This document shows positions 16,513 through 26,167 of a DNA stretch of 64,000 nucleotides, piece after piece; positions within the stretch are counted from its first letter, which is position 1; the number at the start of each line of letters is the position of its first letter. Under the pieces are notes generated by a model. That model searched no databases, was not told the DNA's origin, and saw only the letters and a list, made by a program, of their open reading frames with translations. Source of the DNA: Aricia agestis (Eukaryota > Arthropoda > Insecta > Lepidoptera > Lycaenidae); the NCBI RefSeq assembly GCF_905147365.1, contig NC_056408.1:1-64000 (forward strand). The letters are read 5' to 3'. The position numbers and the translations under genes are program-made.

Positions 16513-19290
16513 TTTTTTTTTTTTTTTTTAAGGAGGGGAAATACTTTGCGTATCCCCCGCCCCCTCGGGGGAAGGGGCGGGGGTATGTGGGACTCCCTAC
16601 AAGAGGTCTACCCACTAAAACCCCCCCAGCCCTTCGTCATGCGCCTAGTGCGGGAGGGACGGGAACCGCGGAGCGACTACAACTCCGCCCCTCCCAGCGC
16701 GCTGCCGCAACCGGCACCTTCTTCGAGCGGCTTGAGCCGCTGACCTCACCGAGAGCCCCCCGGGCTATAGGGGGGCTATCTTCTCGGGACCCTTTATGCG
16801 GGCGGGAATCCCCCGATCACCGCCCGCGGGTCTAGGCCTCCGTCTCCATAGCGGCAGAGACGGGCGGAGCCCGCGCGCCCTTGGGCTTCGGCTTTTGCCG
16901 AGCCTTCCTGGACGGGGCCTTCTCTTCTCGGGGGGCCGGCTTTTTCGCGGCAGATGGACATCCTCTGCCGCCCAGCACGTGCCCCCTTTCTGCCCTGCCA
17001 GCGGCCTCGCACAGGGCGCAGTTAGGTTCCGCAGCCCCGCACTCCGCCGCCTTGTGCCCCGGTTTCCCGCAGCGGAAACAAGTCCCACTACGGTCCACCG
17101 GGCACTGGCACTTGGCAGCCACGTGGCCGGTGTCCTGGCAGCGGAAGCAGCGCGTCGGCCTCGCGGCCAATAGCGTCACTCCCGCCGACACCCAGCCAAC
17201 CCGCAACCGCCCAGAGCTCGAGAGCTTCTTGGCGGCCGCGACTGGGAGGCGGATCCAACACGACCCGTCCCCCCGTGGCCCCTCTCTCATTGGCCCCACC
17301 CGAACATCGCCGGCCAGGCACTCTCCTTCGAGTGCGACCGCTTCCTTTATTTCGGCGGCCGTCACTGAGTCGTCAAGGCCGGCGATACGCACTTCAGCGC
17401 ATGCAGCTGGCCGCCCGACTTTCACCTCTTGAGGCAGGACGGTCCTGAGCCTCGCGGCAAAGGCGTCCGCCTTCTTCTCTGCGCCCTCACCGGCGATAGT
17501 GAGGAGGCGCCCTCCAGTTCGGGCCCGGCGGAAGCGGACTTGCGGGATGTCGAGATCCGCTATGTTCACCGCCTTCCGGGCCGTCTCGATGGCCTTGGCG
17601 TACGTCAGACCCGCCTTCACGGCCGACTCGTCGATGGTGAGAGCGACGGCCGCAGTGGCGGGGACGCGAAGCCTCGGCTTCTTCTTCTTCTTCGTCTTCG
17701 GGGCGGCTTTAGATGGTGTAGCCGCCCCCTTCTTCTTCCCACCCCTCGGACCCACCGTGGTCCAAGGGGTCTCTGTACCGGGGGAGCTGATGGTCGCTCC
17801 CGCTTGTGCCGCCTCCTGTGCTGCCATAGAAGGCCGCTTCCTCTTCTTCTTCTTCTTGGCCTTTGAAGGCCCGGGCGCCGTGGGCGCAGCAGGAGCCACT
17901 GTAGGGGCCGCTGCAGCGACGGGCGGTTGCGTCTTCTCCGGTTTGCCTGGTTTCCCTTTCGCCTTTTTCGGCCGAGGGGGTCCCAGCACCTCTTCTTCTA
18001 TGGGCGCAGCGACGCTCGCGGGGGCGGCTGGGAGGAACTCATCCCGAATGCCGTCCGACGCCAGCGGTGGCCTGTGTCTCGGCTCCGGCAGGAGGCGGTC
18101 CTCCAGCCCGGCGAGCCTGGCGTTCAGCATATTGCCGAAGGTCTCCGCGTTCGCACGGGATACCTCGGCTAACAGCTGACGCATGTCGTCTCCGGTAGGT
18201 TGCGAGGCCCTCTTCCGCACCTCGTCCAGCTCCTGGCGTAGCACCGCCACTTGCTTTTCGAGGCGCGTGTTTCGGGCCTCCAGCACCTTTACCTCCTCTG
18301 TTGTACAGAGGTTCGCCATCTTGTTAAAGACCATTTCTATGGTCGCCACCGCCTCCCTTAGGTACTTTTGATATGTTCCCTTAAGGTTCATGGACTTCCT
18401 GGCGACCATATCGATGGTCTTCAGTGTCTCCTCCACAGTCCTGGTAATGTCAGCGCCCGTCCAATACCTCTTGGCTTCTTTTCCCGAAGGAGAAGAGGCG
18501 GAGAGCTCGGACTCCCTAAAGGCGGCGCTGAGACACGCGCGAGCAAGCTTCGCCCTGCCCGCTTGCTCGGCAATATCCTCTTCGGCCTGAAGCCGGAGGG
18601 CCTCCTCCTTTTCGCGGTTGTAATCGGCCTGCGCCTTAGCCAGGCCGACGTACTGGCCGGTCGTTGGAGGGCGGCCTCGTCCTTTTTTGGGTTCTGGCAC
18701 CGTCGCCTTGCTAGTCGACGGCGCCTCCTCAGTCTCCTCCAGGTGTCTCCTTTTTAGGGGAGTTGTTCGTCCGGATTGTGCGGGCAACCCCACGGAGTCC
18801 AGCGACAGATTGCTGCCGGACGCCGAGTAGCAGACCTCGCTGTCTCTGTCGTCATCGGTAGGCGGATCCCTCTCCAGTGGAGTTAAGAGCACCACCGGTT
18901 TGCGATCCGCGCGCTTCTTAGCGCTTCCTTTCTCCTTGTTCTTTTCCTCCCTCAACACCACCTTCTTCTCCTCCTCCTTCCTCGCAATAGTTGACCCCTC
19001 CGTATACGTGGGCCTGACATCCCCTTTCGGGGATGTGCGGGATTCTCCGGCCCCTGAGGAGCCGGGACCCGCCCGGAGATTATTTTTACTGTTGCGACCT
19101 GTCATCTTTACTAAACTCCGACACCCCGGGTCGCGGGCCCTTTCCTCACACTGTGGGCGCAGCCAAACACACACACAAACACTCGCCCATACCGGCGTTC
19201 AGCCACCCCTCCCGTGTCACCGTGAAAACGCTCACGATGGCACGGGGGAGGTGCCCAGGGACACGACGTGGACGGACCGGTATCGCCCCC
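16513..19290 (-). mobile_element. E4: Gag-only element inserted at the 5' end of E3
   Basis: Poly(A) of 17 (16513-16529), the shortest here; ORF 16832-19105; 5' end at 19290. Only nine bases of repeat part it from E3. A 15-base target-site duplication that includes E3 sequence shows that E4 arrived after E3. Short 5' UTR class. Confidence 0.92.
16832..19105 (-). CDS. Gag (ORF1) of Gag-only element E4
   Basis: About 757 residues from Met 19105 (TGRNSKNN...); the open frame extends to 19174 in the 5' UTR. It is the shortest intact Gag of the set: the N-terminal Ser/Asp region lacks the long MPPPS/RGRVSQHG segment of E1 and E3. The AT-hook-like motif, two coiled coils, RLLPEPRHRPPLASD, Lys-rich tract, RRM-like region and three zinc knuckles are present, with the third knuckle spaced CX2CX9HX6C. 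The C-terminal third is close to E3, while the N-terminal half is its own lineage, which suggests past exchange between elements. Confidence 0.9.
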   Translation of the reverse strand: MTGRNSKNNLRAGPGSSGAGESRTSPKGDVRPTYTEGSTIARKEEEKKVVLREEKNKEKGSAKKRADRKPVVLLTPLERDPPTDDDRDSEVCYSASGSNLSLDSVGLPAQSGRTTPLKRRHLEETEEAPSTSKATVPEPKKGRGRPPTTGQYVGLAKAQADYNREKEEALRLQAEEDIAEQAGRAKLARACLSAAFRESELSASSPSGKEAKRYWTGADITRTVEETLKTIDMVARKSMNLKGTYQKYLREAVATIEMVFNKMANLCTTEEVKVLEARNTRLEKQVAVLRQELDEVRKRASQPTGDDMRQLLAEVSRANAETFGNMLNARLAGLEDRLLPEPRHRPPLASDGIRDEFLPAAPASVAAPIEEEVLGPPRPKKAKGKPGKPEKTQPPVAAAAPTVAPAAPTAPGPSKAKKKKKRKRPSMAAQEAAQAGATISSPGTETPWTTVGPRGGKKKGAATPSKAAPKTKKKKKPRLRVPATAAVALTIDESAVKAGLTYAKAIETARKAVNIADLDIPQVRFRRARTGGRLLTIAGEGAEKKADAFAARLRTVLPQEVKVGRPAACAEVRIAGLDDSVTAAEIKEAVALEGECLAGDVRVGPMREGPRGDGSCWIRLPVAAAKKLSSSGRLRVGWVSAGVTLLAARPTRCFRCQDTGHVAAKCQCPVDRSGTCFRCGKPGHKAAECGAAEPNCALCEAAGRAERGHVLGGRGCPSAAKKPAPREEKAPSRKARQKPKPKGARAPPVSAAMETEA

Positions 19291-19305
19291 GCCCCCAACC
19301 TAACC
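19291..19305. repeat. Target-site duplication of E4, right copy
   Basis: Exact repeat of 16498-16512. It produces the odd double GCCCCC seen only at this 5' junction. Confidence 0.75.
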
Positions 19306-19388
19306 TAACCTAACCTAACCTAACCTAACCTAACCTAACCTAACCTAACCTAACCTAACCTAACCTAACCTAACCTAACCTAACCTAA

Positions 19389-19390
<2 letters not shown>
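19297..19390. repeat. Telomeric (CCTAA)n array between E4 and E5
   Basis: Perfect CCTAA units to the poly(T) of E5. Confidence 0.95.
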
Positions 19391-19425
<35 letters not shown>

Positions 19426-20139
19426 CCGGAGGGGGAAATGCATTACGCATACCACCCAGGCGCAGGGGGCGACCCGAGCGGTTATGTGGGACTCCCGTAG
19501 CTAATGAGACCACGGTATACCCACTAAAACCCCCCCCCCATCTTCCGCCACGCCGCATATTGACGGGGCCACAGGAACGATACACACATCTGCGACCCCG
19601 CCAGCGGCCCGAAGACTTCACGATGGGCGCACAACACATGCGCCCTCCTCCTCGGCCCCCACCAAGGCTGTAGCAGACGCCCCCCCGAGTCTGCTACTTG
19701 GAGGCCATGTGGCAGATCAGGTCTGTGGCTCTGCCACCGACCACACCTCGGCCGCAGAGGATAGGGCAAGCGGCGCACCGTAATACCTACTTGCCTCTTC
19801 CTCTGCGGCCCCACCAATGCCGTTCAAGCGGAACGGCCCCGCCAGCTCGCAGGGGGGGTAGGGAAAGCGGCAACCTACCACAATGCCTCTCCCCCCGCGA
19901 TCCGTCCTCGGCCGCAGAGGATAGGGCAAGCGGCGCACCGTAATACCTACTTGCCTCTTCCTCTGCGGCCCCACCTCGGTGCGCATCCGCAGCGGACTCC
20001 TCCAGTCCGCTGGGAGCGCCCTCCTCGGGCCAGGCGGCGACACCGGCCGGCCCTGGTTGCCTCTTTGCTTCACCGCGGTTGTCCAAGCCGCGGTTACTAG
20101 AGCCCCACCGCCACGACAAGGCGTGCAACCATCGGGGGG
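19391..20139 (-). mobile_element. E5: ORF-less, hairpin-rich short telomeric retroelement
   Basis: 0.75 kb between telomeric repeats with a 35-base poly(A) (19391-19425). Its 3' end shares with the long elements the ATGC/GCAT stem next to poly(A), the GTGGGACTCCC block and ACCCACTAAAAC; its 5' end (TTCCCCCCGATGG) is unlike theirs. There is no convincing ORF. The body is a row of perfect hairpins: 19670-19678/19689-19697 (9 bp), 19709-19716/19730-19737 (8), 19750-19760/19800-19810 (11), 19819-19825/19831-19837 (7), 19910-19920/19960-19970 (11), 19990-19998/20004-20012 (9), 20072-20078/20088-20094 (7). A SINE-like parasite of the Gag-Pol machinery is the likeliest reading. Confidence 0.8.
19746..19975 (-). 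repeat. 70-bp direct repeat inside E5
   Basis: 19746-19815 is repeated exactly at 19906-19975. Each copy folds on itself with an 11-bp outer stem and a 6-bp inner stem (19765-19770 with 19790-19795 in the first). Confidence 0.85.
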
Positions 20140-20203
20140 AACCTAACCTAACCTAACCTAACCTAACCTAACCTAACCTAACCTAACCTAACCTAACCTA
20201 ACC
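20140..20203. repeat. Telomeric (CCTAA)n array between E5 and E6
   Basis: Perfect CCTAA units. Confidence 0.95.
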
Positions 20204-23200
20204 TTTTTTTTTTTTTTTTTTTTAAGGAGGGGAAATACTTTGCGTATCCCCCGCCCCCTCGGGGGAAGGGACGGGGGTATGTGGGACTCCCTACACGAGG
20301 TTTACCCACTAAAACCCCCCCATGCCCTCCTTCCGGCCGTTGTGGGGCGCGGGCACTATACCGAACTTCCGCACCCCACACGTCCGTTTGCCGCATCCGG
20401 CACTACTCCACTGCGGCGGCTGGTGTTCTGCCGCCGCCTTTCTTCACCGAGAGCTCCCCGGGCATCTAGGGAGCTTTCTTCTCGGGGCCCTTCGTGCGGG
20501 CGGTGATCCCCCGATCAACCGCCCACGGGCCTATGGCTCCATCTCCATCGCGGGCTGGGGCTGACTAACCCCAGCACCGCCGGCTCCAGGCTCTTTCGGC
20601 CGAGCCTTATCGGAGGGAGCTCCTCGTCTCTTCCGGCGCTTGGTGCTGGGGAGCGGCTTCTTCACTGTGATGCAGCCGCTGCTACCCAGCACGTGGTCTT
20701 TCTCCTTGCCGAGTGCCTCGCAGAAGAAGCAGTTGGGTTGCTTCTCCCGGCACTCGGCGGCCTTGTGCCCCGGCTTCCCACAGCGGAAGCAGTTCCGGCT
20801 GCGGTCCACCGGGCACTGGCATGTCGTCGCCAGGTGGCCGGTGTCAAGGCATCGGTAACACCGCTTAGGCCTCGCGGCCAGCAGTGTCACCTTCGCCGAG
20901 ACCCAGCCCACTCGCAGCCGCCCCAAGCTGAGCAGCTTTTTGGCTGCCGCGACGGGGACGCTCAGCCAAAGCGAGCCATCGCCCCACCTTCCCTTCTTTA
21001 TGGGGCCCGATCTGATGGAAGTTGTCGGGCACCCGCCTTCTCTGGCGACCGCTTCGAGCACGTCGGCGGTCGTGGTCGAGTCGTCCAACCCGGCTATGCG
21101 CATCTCTACGCATTTCGCCGGGCGGCCAATCGTCACAACTTCGGGGTCCAGCGCCTCCCGCATTTTTGCAGCGAGGGCGTCCGCCTTTTCATTGGCGCCC
21201 TCACCAGGGATGGTGAGGACGCGTGCGCCAGTCTGGGCCAAGCGGAAGCGGAACCCGACCCTGTTGATGCCCAGTTCCTGCACCTCCCTCCCGACCGCGT
21301 CCTTCGCCTTCAGTAATACGTCCTTGTACGTGACCCCCTTCTCCGCAGCACTCGCCTTCAGTGTGACGGTGATTGCCGCGGTGTTGGGGGCACGGAGCTT
21401 GGCCTTTTTCTTCTTTTTGGGGGCGGCTTTAGCTGGAGTAGCCGCTCCTTTCTTCTTCTGCCTGCGCGGGCCAACGGTGGTCCACGGGGCCTCGGCCGGA
21501 GAGGCGTTGTTGTTCTGCCCCCCCTTTGCAGCCTCTTGAGCGGCCATTGATTTCCGCTTCTTCTTCTTCTTCCTTTTAGGCTTTGCAGCCCCCTTCTCTG
21601 CAGGCGCAGTCGGCGGCTGTAAAGTGGCCGCCACGCTGCCTGCCGAACTCTCGTCCGGTGCCTTGGCCGTTGCCGACTTCTTCGGTTTCGGCGTCTTCTT
21701 GGGAGCCGCTGTTGGTGGGGCGCCGGATGATGGTCCAGCGCTGTCCACCGCCAGCGGCGGTCTTCTCCGAGGCTCGGGCAATAGCCTATCTTCCAGGCCG
21801 GCGAGCCGTGCATTCAGCATGTTACCGAAGGTCTCGATATTGGAGCGCGAGACCTCCGACAACATCCTCTGCAGATCGTCAGGTGCGGGCCCAGTCACGC
21901 GACGCCGCAGGTCCTCCAGCTCCCGGCGCATCGCATTGACTTGGCGCAGGAGGCGATCGTTCTGCTCCTCCAGTGCCCGTATTTCAGCCGTTTGACCGCG
22001 GCCCCTCATCTCCGTGACGGCCGCTTTTATGGATGCGACCGCCTCCTTGAGGGCCCGCTGGTACGTGCCCTTCAAGTTGGAGGACCTTGTAGCGACCATC
22101 GTCACCATTTCCAAGGCCCTCTCTACGCTACCCGCCAGGGCCGCGCTCGTCTGCTCCGTGTCTTCTGCAGTCAGGGCTGGGCTTGCGCGAAGGGAGGCTC
22201 GCGCCTCTCTCGCCTCCCGCTCCTCCCGCGCCGCCCGGGCTACCTCTTCGACTTTCGCCCTGAATGCAGCCCGGCGTTCTTCCTCCTTTTCCCGCCTTAG
22301 GTCCTCTTGGGCCTTAGCTAGGCCGACGTATTGGCCGGTCGTTGGTGGCCGGCCACGTCCCTTCTTAGCCTTGGGCACCGCTCCTCTACCGAGGGGCGGC
22401 GCCTTGTCGTCTTCCGAGATTCGCCGTTTGCGGCGTGTCCTGTCCGGGTCTGTGGGCAAGCCCTCGGAGTCCATCGACACGTCAGATGTCGTGTCGTCGG
22501 AGTCCAAGGGCCAGTCCTCACTGTCGTCTCCGGTATCGTCTCGTCCTTGGGGAGGCGGTAGGGAGAATTCACGCATCACGTCGCGCAGAACGACGCGAGG
22601 CGAGCGCGTCAACTCCCTACGTTCCTCTTCGTCATGTCCGGTAGGAGTAGGAGCGCGGGGCTGCGTCCCGAGAACATCCCGGTACTGCAGCACAGGCGGC
22701 AGGTCGGGTAAGTCCCGGATTGGACAGCACCGCTCCTTCTTTCTTTGAGCCAGTCTTTTCACCCGCTCTACGCCGTTAGGCTGGTAGACGGAGAAATCCA
22801 CGTCTTCGTCCGTGATTGCGTCCGCCACCGGCGCGGTTAGGTGCGCCGGTTTCGGACATTCGCGCGTTGTCGCGCCCTCTCCTTCTTTCGCCGTTGCAAC
22901 GGCCCCCTTACCCTCACACGCAGTTGGTGCCGCCCCCGTATACGTGCGGCAGACTCCCGGCGAACCGGGAGTGCGGGATTCTCCAGTGGAACTGGTACCC
23001 GCCCGGGGAGTATTTTCCAATTTGCGTTTCTCCATATTGTGATCTTTAGAGGGAGATTCTGCCCTGGTGCCCTTGCGACGTAAGCCACCTGCTCGCCATG
23101 CATCCCAAGGCCGAGCACCACAAACCGGGGATTAGGGACCCACGGGTCCATCCATCTCACAAACACACACAGATATATACGATACAAACATACAAGAGTG

Positions 23201-23418
23201 TAGAGAAGAGTTAACCAAAATGAGAAAGATAGAGTAGAGAAGGTGGTGAAAAGATAGACAAAATAAAATAAACAACAAACGAAGAGTATACTATAAAAAG
23301 AGAGAAATACAGGAAAGACCGGTGTTCAGCCATCCTGGATACGTCACTTCGTGTAAAGGGCGGGGTGGCGTACCCAGGCGCCCAGGGACACGAACGTGGA
23401 CGGACCGGTATCGCCCCC
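20204..23418 (-). mobile_element. E6: Gag-only element, full length (group B)
   Basis: Poly(A) 20, 3' UTR 20224-20530, ORF 20531-23035, long pyrimidine-rich 5' UTR, 5' end at 23418. The 3' UTR middle differs from group A but keeps the same stems. The 5' 110 bases match E1. Confidence 0.92.
20531..23035 (-). CDS. Gag (ORF1) of Gag-only element E6
   Basis: 834 residues from Met 23035 (EKRKLENTPRAGTSSTGES), the first Met and directly at the shared motif. Group B Gags differ from group A by NGVERVKRLAQRKKER near residue 100, a Pro/Lys-rich mid-region, VGFRFRLAQTGARVLTIPGEGANEK-type RRM-like sequence and a C-terminus ending SQPQPAMEMEP. The AT-hook-like KKGRGRPPTTG, coiled coil and RLLPEPRRRPPLAVD are kept. 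Zinc knuckles: CYRCLDTGHLATTC, CFRCGKPGHKAAEC and CX2CX8HX6C. Intact despite strong divergence from group A, which suggests selection on the protein. Confidence 0.9.
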   Translation of the reverse strand: MEKRKLENTPRAGTSSTGESRTPGSPGVCRTYTGAAPTACEGKGAVATAKEGEGATTRECPKPAHLTAPVADAITDEDVDFSVYQPNGVERVKRLAQRKKERCCPIRDLPDLPPVLQYRDVLGTQPRAPTPTGHDEEERRELTRSPRVVLRDVMREFSLPPPQGRDDTGDDSEDWPLDSDDTTSDVSMDSEGLPTDPDRTRRKRRISEDDKAPPLGRGAVPKAKKGRGRPPTTGQYVGLAKAQEDLRREKEEERRAAFRAKVEEVARAAREEREAREARASLRASPALTAEDTEQTSAALAGSVERALEMVTMVATRSSNLKGTYQRALKEAVASIKAAVTEMRGRGQTAEIRALEEQNDRLLRQVNAMRRELEDLRRRVTGPAPDDLQRMLSEVSRSNIETFGNMLNARLAGLEDRLLPEPRRRPPLAVDSAGPSSGAPPTAAPKKTPKPKKSATAKAPDESSAGSVAATLQPPTAPAEKGAAKPKRKKKKKRKSMAAQEAAKGGQNNNASPAEAPWTTVGPRRQKKKGAATPAKAAPKKKKKAKLRAPNTAAITVTLKASAAEKGVTYKDVLLKAKDAVGREVQELGINRVGFRFRLAQTGARVLTIPGEGANEKADALAAKMREALDPEVVTIGRPAKCVEMRIAGLDDSTTTADVLEAVAREGGCPTTSIRSGPIKKGRWGDGSLWLSVPVAAAKKLLSLGRLRVGWVSAKVTLLAARPKRCYRCLDTGHLATTCQCPVDRSRNCFRCGKPGHKAAECREKQPNCFFCEALGKEKDHVLGSSGCITVKKPLPSTKRRKRRGAPSDKARPKEPGAGGAGVSQPQPAMEMEP

Positions 23419-23435
23419 AACCTAACCTAACCTAA

Positions 23436-23437
<2 letters not shown>
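23419..23437. repeat. Short telomeric (CCTAA)n array between E6 and E7
   Basis: 19 bases of perfect repeat. Confidence 0.9.
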
Positions 23438-23473
<36 letters not shown>

Positions 23474-26120
23474 GAGGGGAAATGCATTACGCATCCCCCG
23501 CCCCCTCGGGGGAAGGGGCGGGGGTATGTGGGACTCCCTACTCGAGGTTTACCCACTAAAACCCCCCCAGCCCTTCGTCATGCGCCTTGTGCGGGAGGGA
23601 CGGGAACCGCGGAGCGACTACAACTCCGCCCCTCCCAGCGCGCAGCCGCAACCGGCACCTTCTTCAAGCGGCTTGAGCCGCGTACCTCACCGAGAGCCCC
23701 CCGGGCTATAGGGGGGCTGTCTTCTCGGGACCCATACTGTGGGCGGGATCCCCCGATCACCGCCCACGGGTCTTAGGCATCCATCTCCATTCGGGCGGAA
23801 ACGGGCGGAGCCCGCGCGCCCCTTGGCCTCGACTTCTGTCGGGCCTTTTTGGTCGGCGCCTTGTCTTCTCCGGAGGCCGGCTTTTTAGCAGATGGACATC
23901 TGCCCAGCTCGTGCCCCCTTTCGGCCCTGCCAGCGGCCTCGCACAGGGCGCAGTTTGGTGCTGCAGCCCCGCACTCCGCCGCCTTGTGCCCCGGTTTCCC
24001 GCACCGGAAGCAAGTCCCACTACGGTCCACCGGGCACTGGCACTTGGCAGCCACGTGGCCGGTGTCCTGGCAGCGGAAGCAGCGGGTTGGCCTCGCGGCC
24101 AGCAACGCCACCCTCGCCGACACCCAACCAATACGCAACCGCCCAGAGCTCGAGAGCTTCTTGGCGGCCGCGACTGGGAGGCGGACCCAACACGATCCGT
24201 CCCCCCGTGGCCCCTCTCTGATTGGCCCCGCCCGTACATCTCCGGCCTGGCATCCTCCATCCAGTGCGACCGCCTCTACCACTTCTGCGGTCGTCACGGA
24301 GTCATCGAGGCCGGCGATGCGCATCTCCGCGCTTGCAACCGGCCGTCCGACCTTCACCCCTGGTGGCAGGACGGTCCTCAGCCTCGCGGCAAAGGCGTCC
24401 GCCTTCTCACTTGCACCCTCGCCGGAAATCGCGAGGAGGCGCCCTCCGGTTCGGGCCCGGCGGAAGCGGACTTGCGGGATATCAAGTTCCGCAATGCTTA
24501 TCGCCCGCCGAGCCGTCTCAAGCGCCTTGGCGTATGTCATACCCGCCTTCACGGCCGACTCTTCTATGGTGAGAGCGACGGCCGCAGTGGCGGGAACTCG
24601 AAGCCTTGGCTTTCTCTTCTTTTTCGGGGCGGCTGTAGATGGTGTAGCCACCCCTTTCTTCTTCTTGCCCTTTGGACCTACCGTGGTCCATGGGGCCTCA
24701 GTACGAGGGGCGCTGGTGTTCGCTCCCCCTTGTGTCGCCTCCTGAGCAGCCATTGACGGCCGCAGCGAGAGACCTCAGACAACAGCTGGCGCATGTCCTG
24801 CTCGGCCGGCTTCATCACCTGTCGGCGTAGCTCCTCTAGCTCTTTGCGCAAAGACTCCACTTCTTTCTGGAGCCGCGCATTCTGAGCCTCGAGGGCCTTC
24901 ATCTCTTCGGTCGCTCCGCGGCTTCTCATTTCGGCGACGGTGGCGCGTATGTCGCTGACCGCCTCCTTGAGGAGCCGCTGGAACGTCCCCTTGAGGTTAT
25001 TCGACTTCGCTGCGACCATGGAGATCGTTCCCAGCGAAGTCTCAACACATTGGGCCAGAGCGTGGTTGGTCTGCTCTGGCCTGTCTTCGTCCATAGGGGC
25101 GGGGCTCGCGAGGAGCGAAGAGCGCGTCTCTCGCGCCGCCCTGGCCGCCTCGGCCACCTCCTCCTCCGCCTGGAGTCGAAGGGCCTCCTCTTTCTCTCTG
25201 TTGAGATCGGCCTGCGCCTTTGCCAAGCCGACATATTGTCCGGTCGTTGGCGGGCGGCCGCGTCCTCTTTTGGGTTTGGGCACCGCTCCTTTACTGAGGG
25301 GCGGCGCCATGTCGTCGTCAGAGCGCCTCTTCCGGCGCGTCAAATCCGAGAATGCGGGCAAGCCCTCGGAGTCCAGCGATATGCCAGACATCTCACTGGA
25401 GTCCGAGAGCCAGTCCTCACTGTCATGTCCGGGTAAGTCACGTCCATGTTGGGAGACTCTACCGCGAGGGGAGTCTCTACCATTCGGGTCCTTTCCGGTG
25501 CTTGGAGGCGGCATTTTCACGTCGCGTGTCAAGAGGACACGCGGCAGATCCTTGTCGCCTCTCAGCTTCTTCTTCTGCATCAACTTCAGCATCCGCTCAA
25601 CGCCGTTGGGCTGCGGCTGACTGAAGTCGATGTCCTCGTCCGTTAGAAGCTCCGCCGCCGGCGCGGTAATGGGCGCCAGCTTCGGGCTGTCGCGCTTCTT
25701 CGCGCTGTCACTTCCTCCTCCTCCTAACGCCGCCAAAATGGCCCTCTGTCTCGCCGCTTTAGCGGCCTCCTCTTCCTTCTTCACCGCCTTAGCGGCCCCC
25801 TCGTCCTTCCTCGCATTAGTTGGCCCCTCCGTATACACGGGCCGGCCACCGTCCGAAGACGGCGCATGGGATTCTCCGGCTCCTGAGGAGCCGGGACCCA
25901 CCCGGAGAATACTTTGCCTAATACGATCTGCCATCATTCTCAAAACTCCGACACCCCGGGTCGCGGGCCCTTTCGTCACACTGTGGGCGCAGCCAAACAC
26001 ACACACAAACACTCGCCCATACCGGCGTTCAGCCACCCCTCCCGTGTCACCGTGAAAACGCTCACGATGGCACGGGGGAGGTGCCCAGGGACACGACGTG
26101 GACGGACCGGTATCGCCCCC
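23438..26120 (-). mobile_element. E7: chimeric, internally deleted Gag-only element
   Basis: Poly(A) 33 (23438-23470) and a normal 5' end at 26120. The 3' part (23471-24763) is nearly identical to E1 3826-5117; the 5' part (24764-26120), including the short 5' UTR and N-terminus, is of E3 type. Relative to E1, 313 bases (5118-5430) are missing at the junction, which breaks the reading frame. Confidence 0.88.
23773..25937 (-). pseudogene. Broken Gag (ORF1) of E7
   Basis: The N-terminal part starts at the Met-Met pair at 25937 and reads through the AT-hook-like motif and coiled coils in E3-like sequence to ...LLSEVSR near 24770. It then runs out of frame and stops at 24678. The C-terminal part, 24753 down to 23773, restarts in the E1-like frame at MAAQEATQGG and holds the Lys-rich tract, RRM-like region and all three zinc knuckles. 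The lost segment encoded the conserved NMLNARLAGLESRLLPEPR stretch. Because the two sides belong to different sublineages, a template switch during reverse transcription explains it better than a simple deletion. Confidence 0.85.
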
Positions 26121-26132
26121 AACCTAACCTAA

Positions 26133-26134
<2 letters not shown>
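26121..26134. repeat. Residual telomeric repeat between E7 and E8
   Basis: Fourteen bases, AACCTAACCTAACC. Confidence 0.9.

Positions 26135-26167
<33 letters not shown>

Noticed and set aside
19860..19890. CAACCTACC in E5 as a possible telomerase RNA template
   Set aside because: Too short, not a full permutation of the CCTAA repeat, and the context is a poly(A) retroelement.
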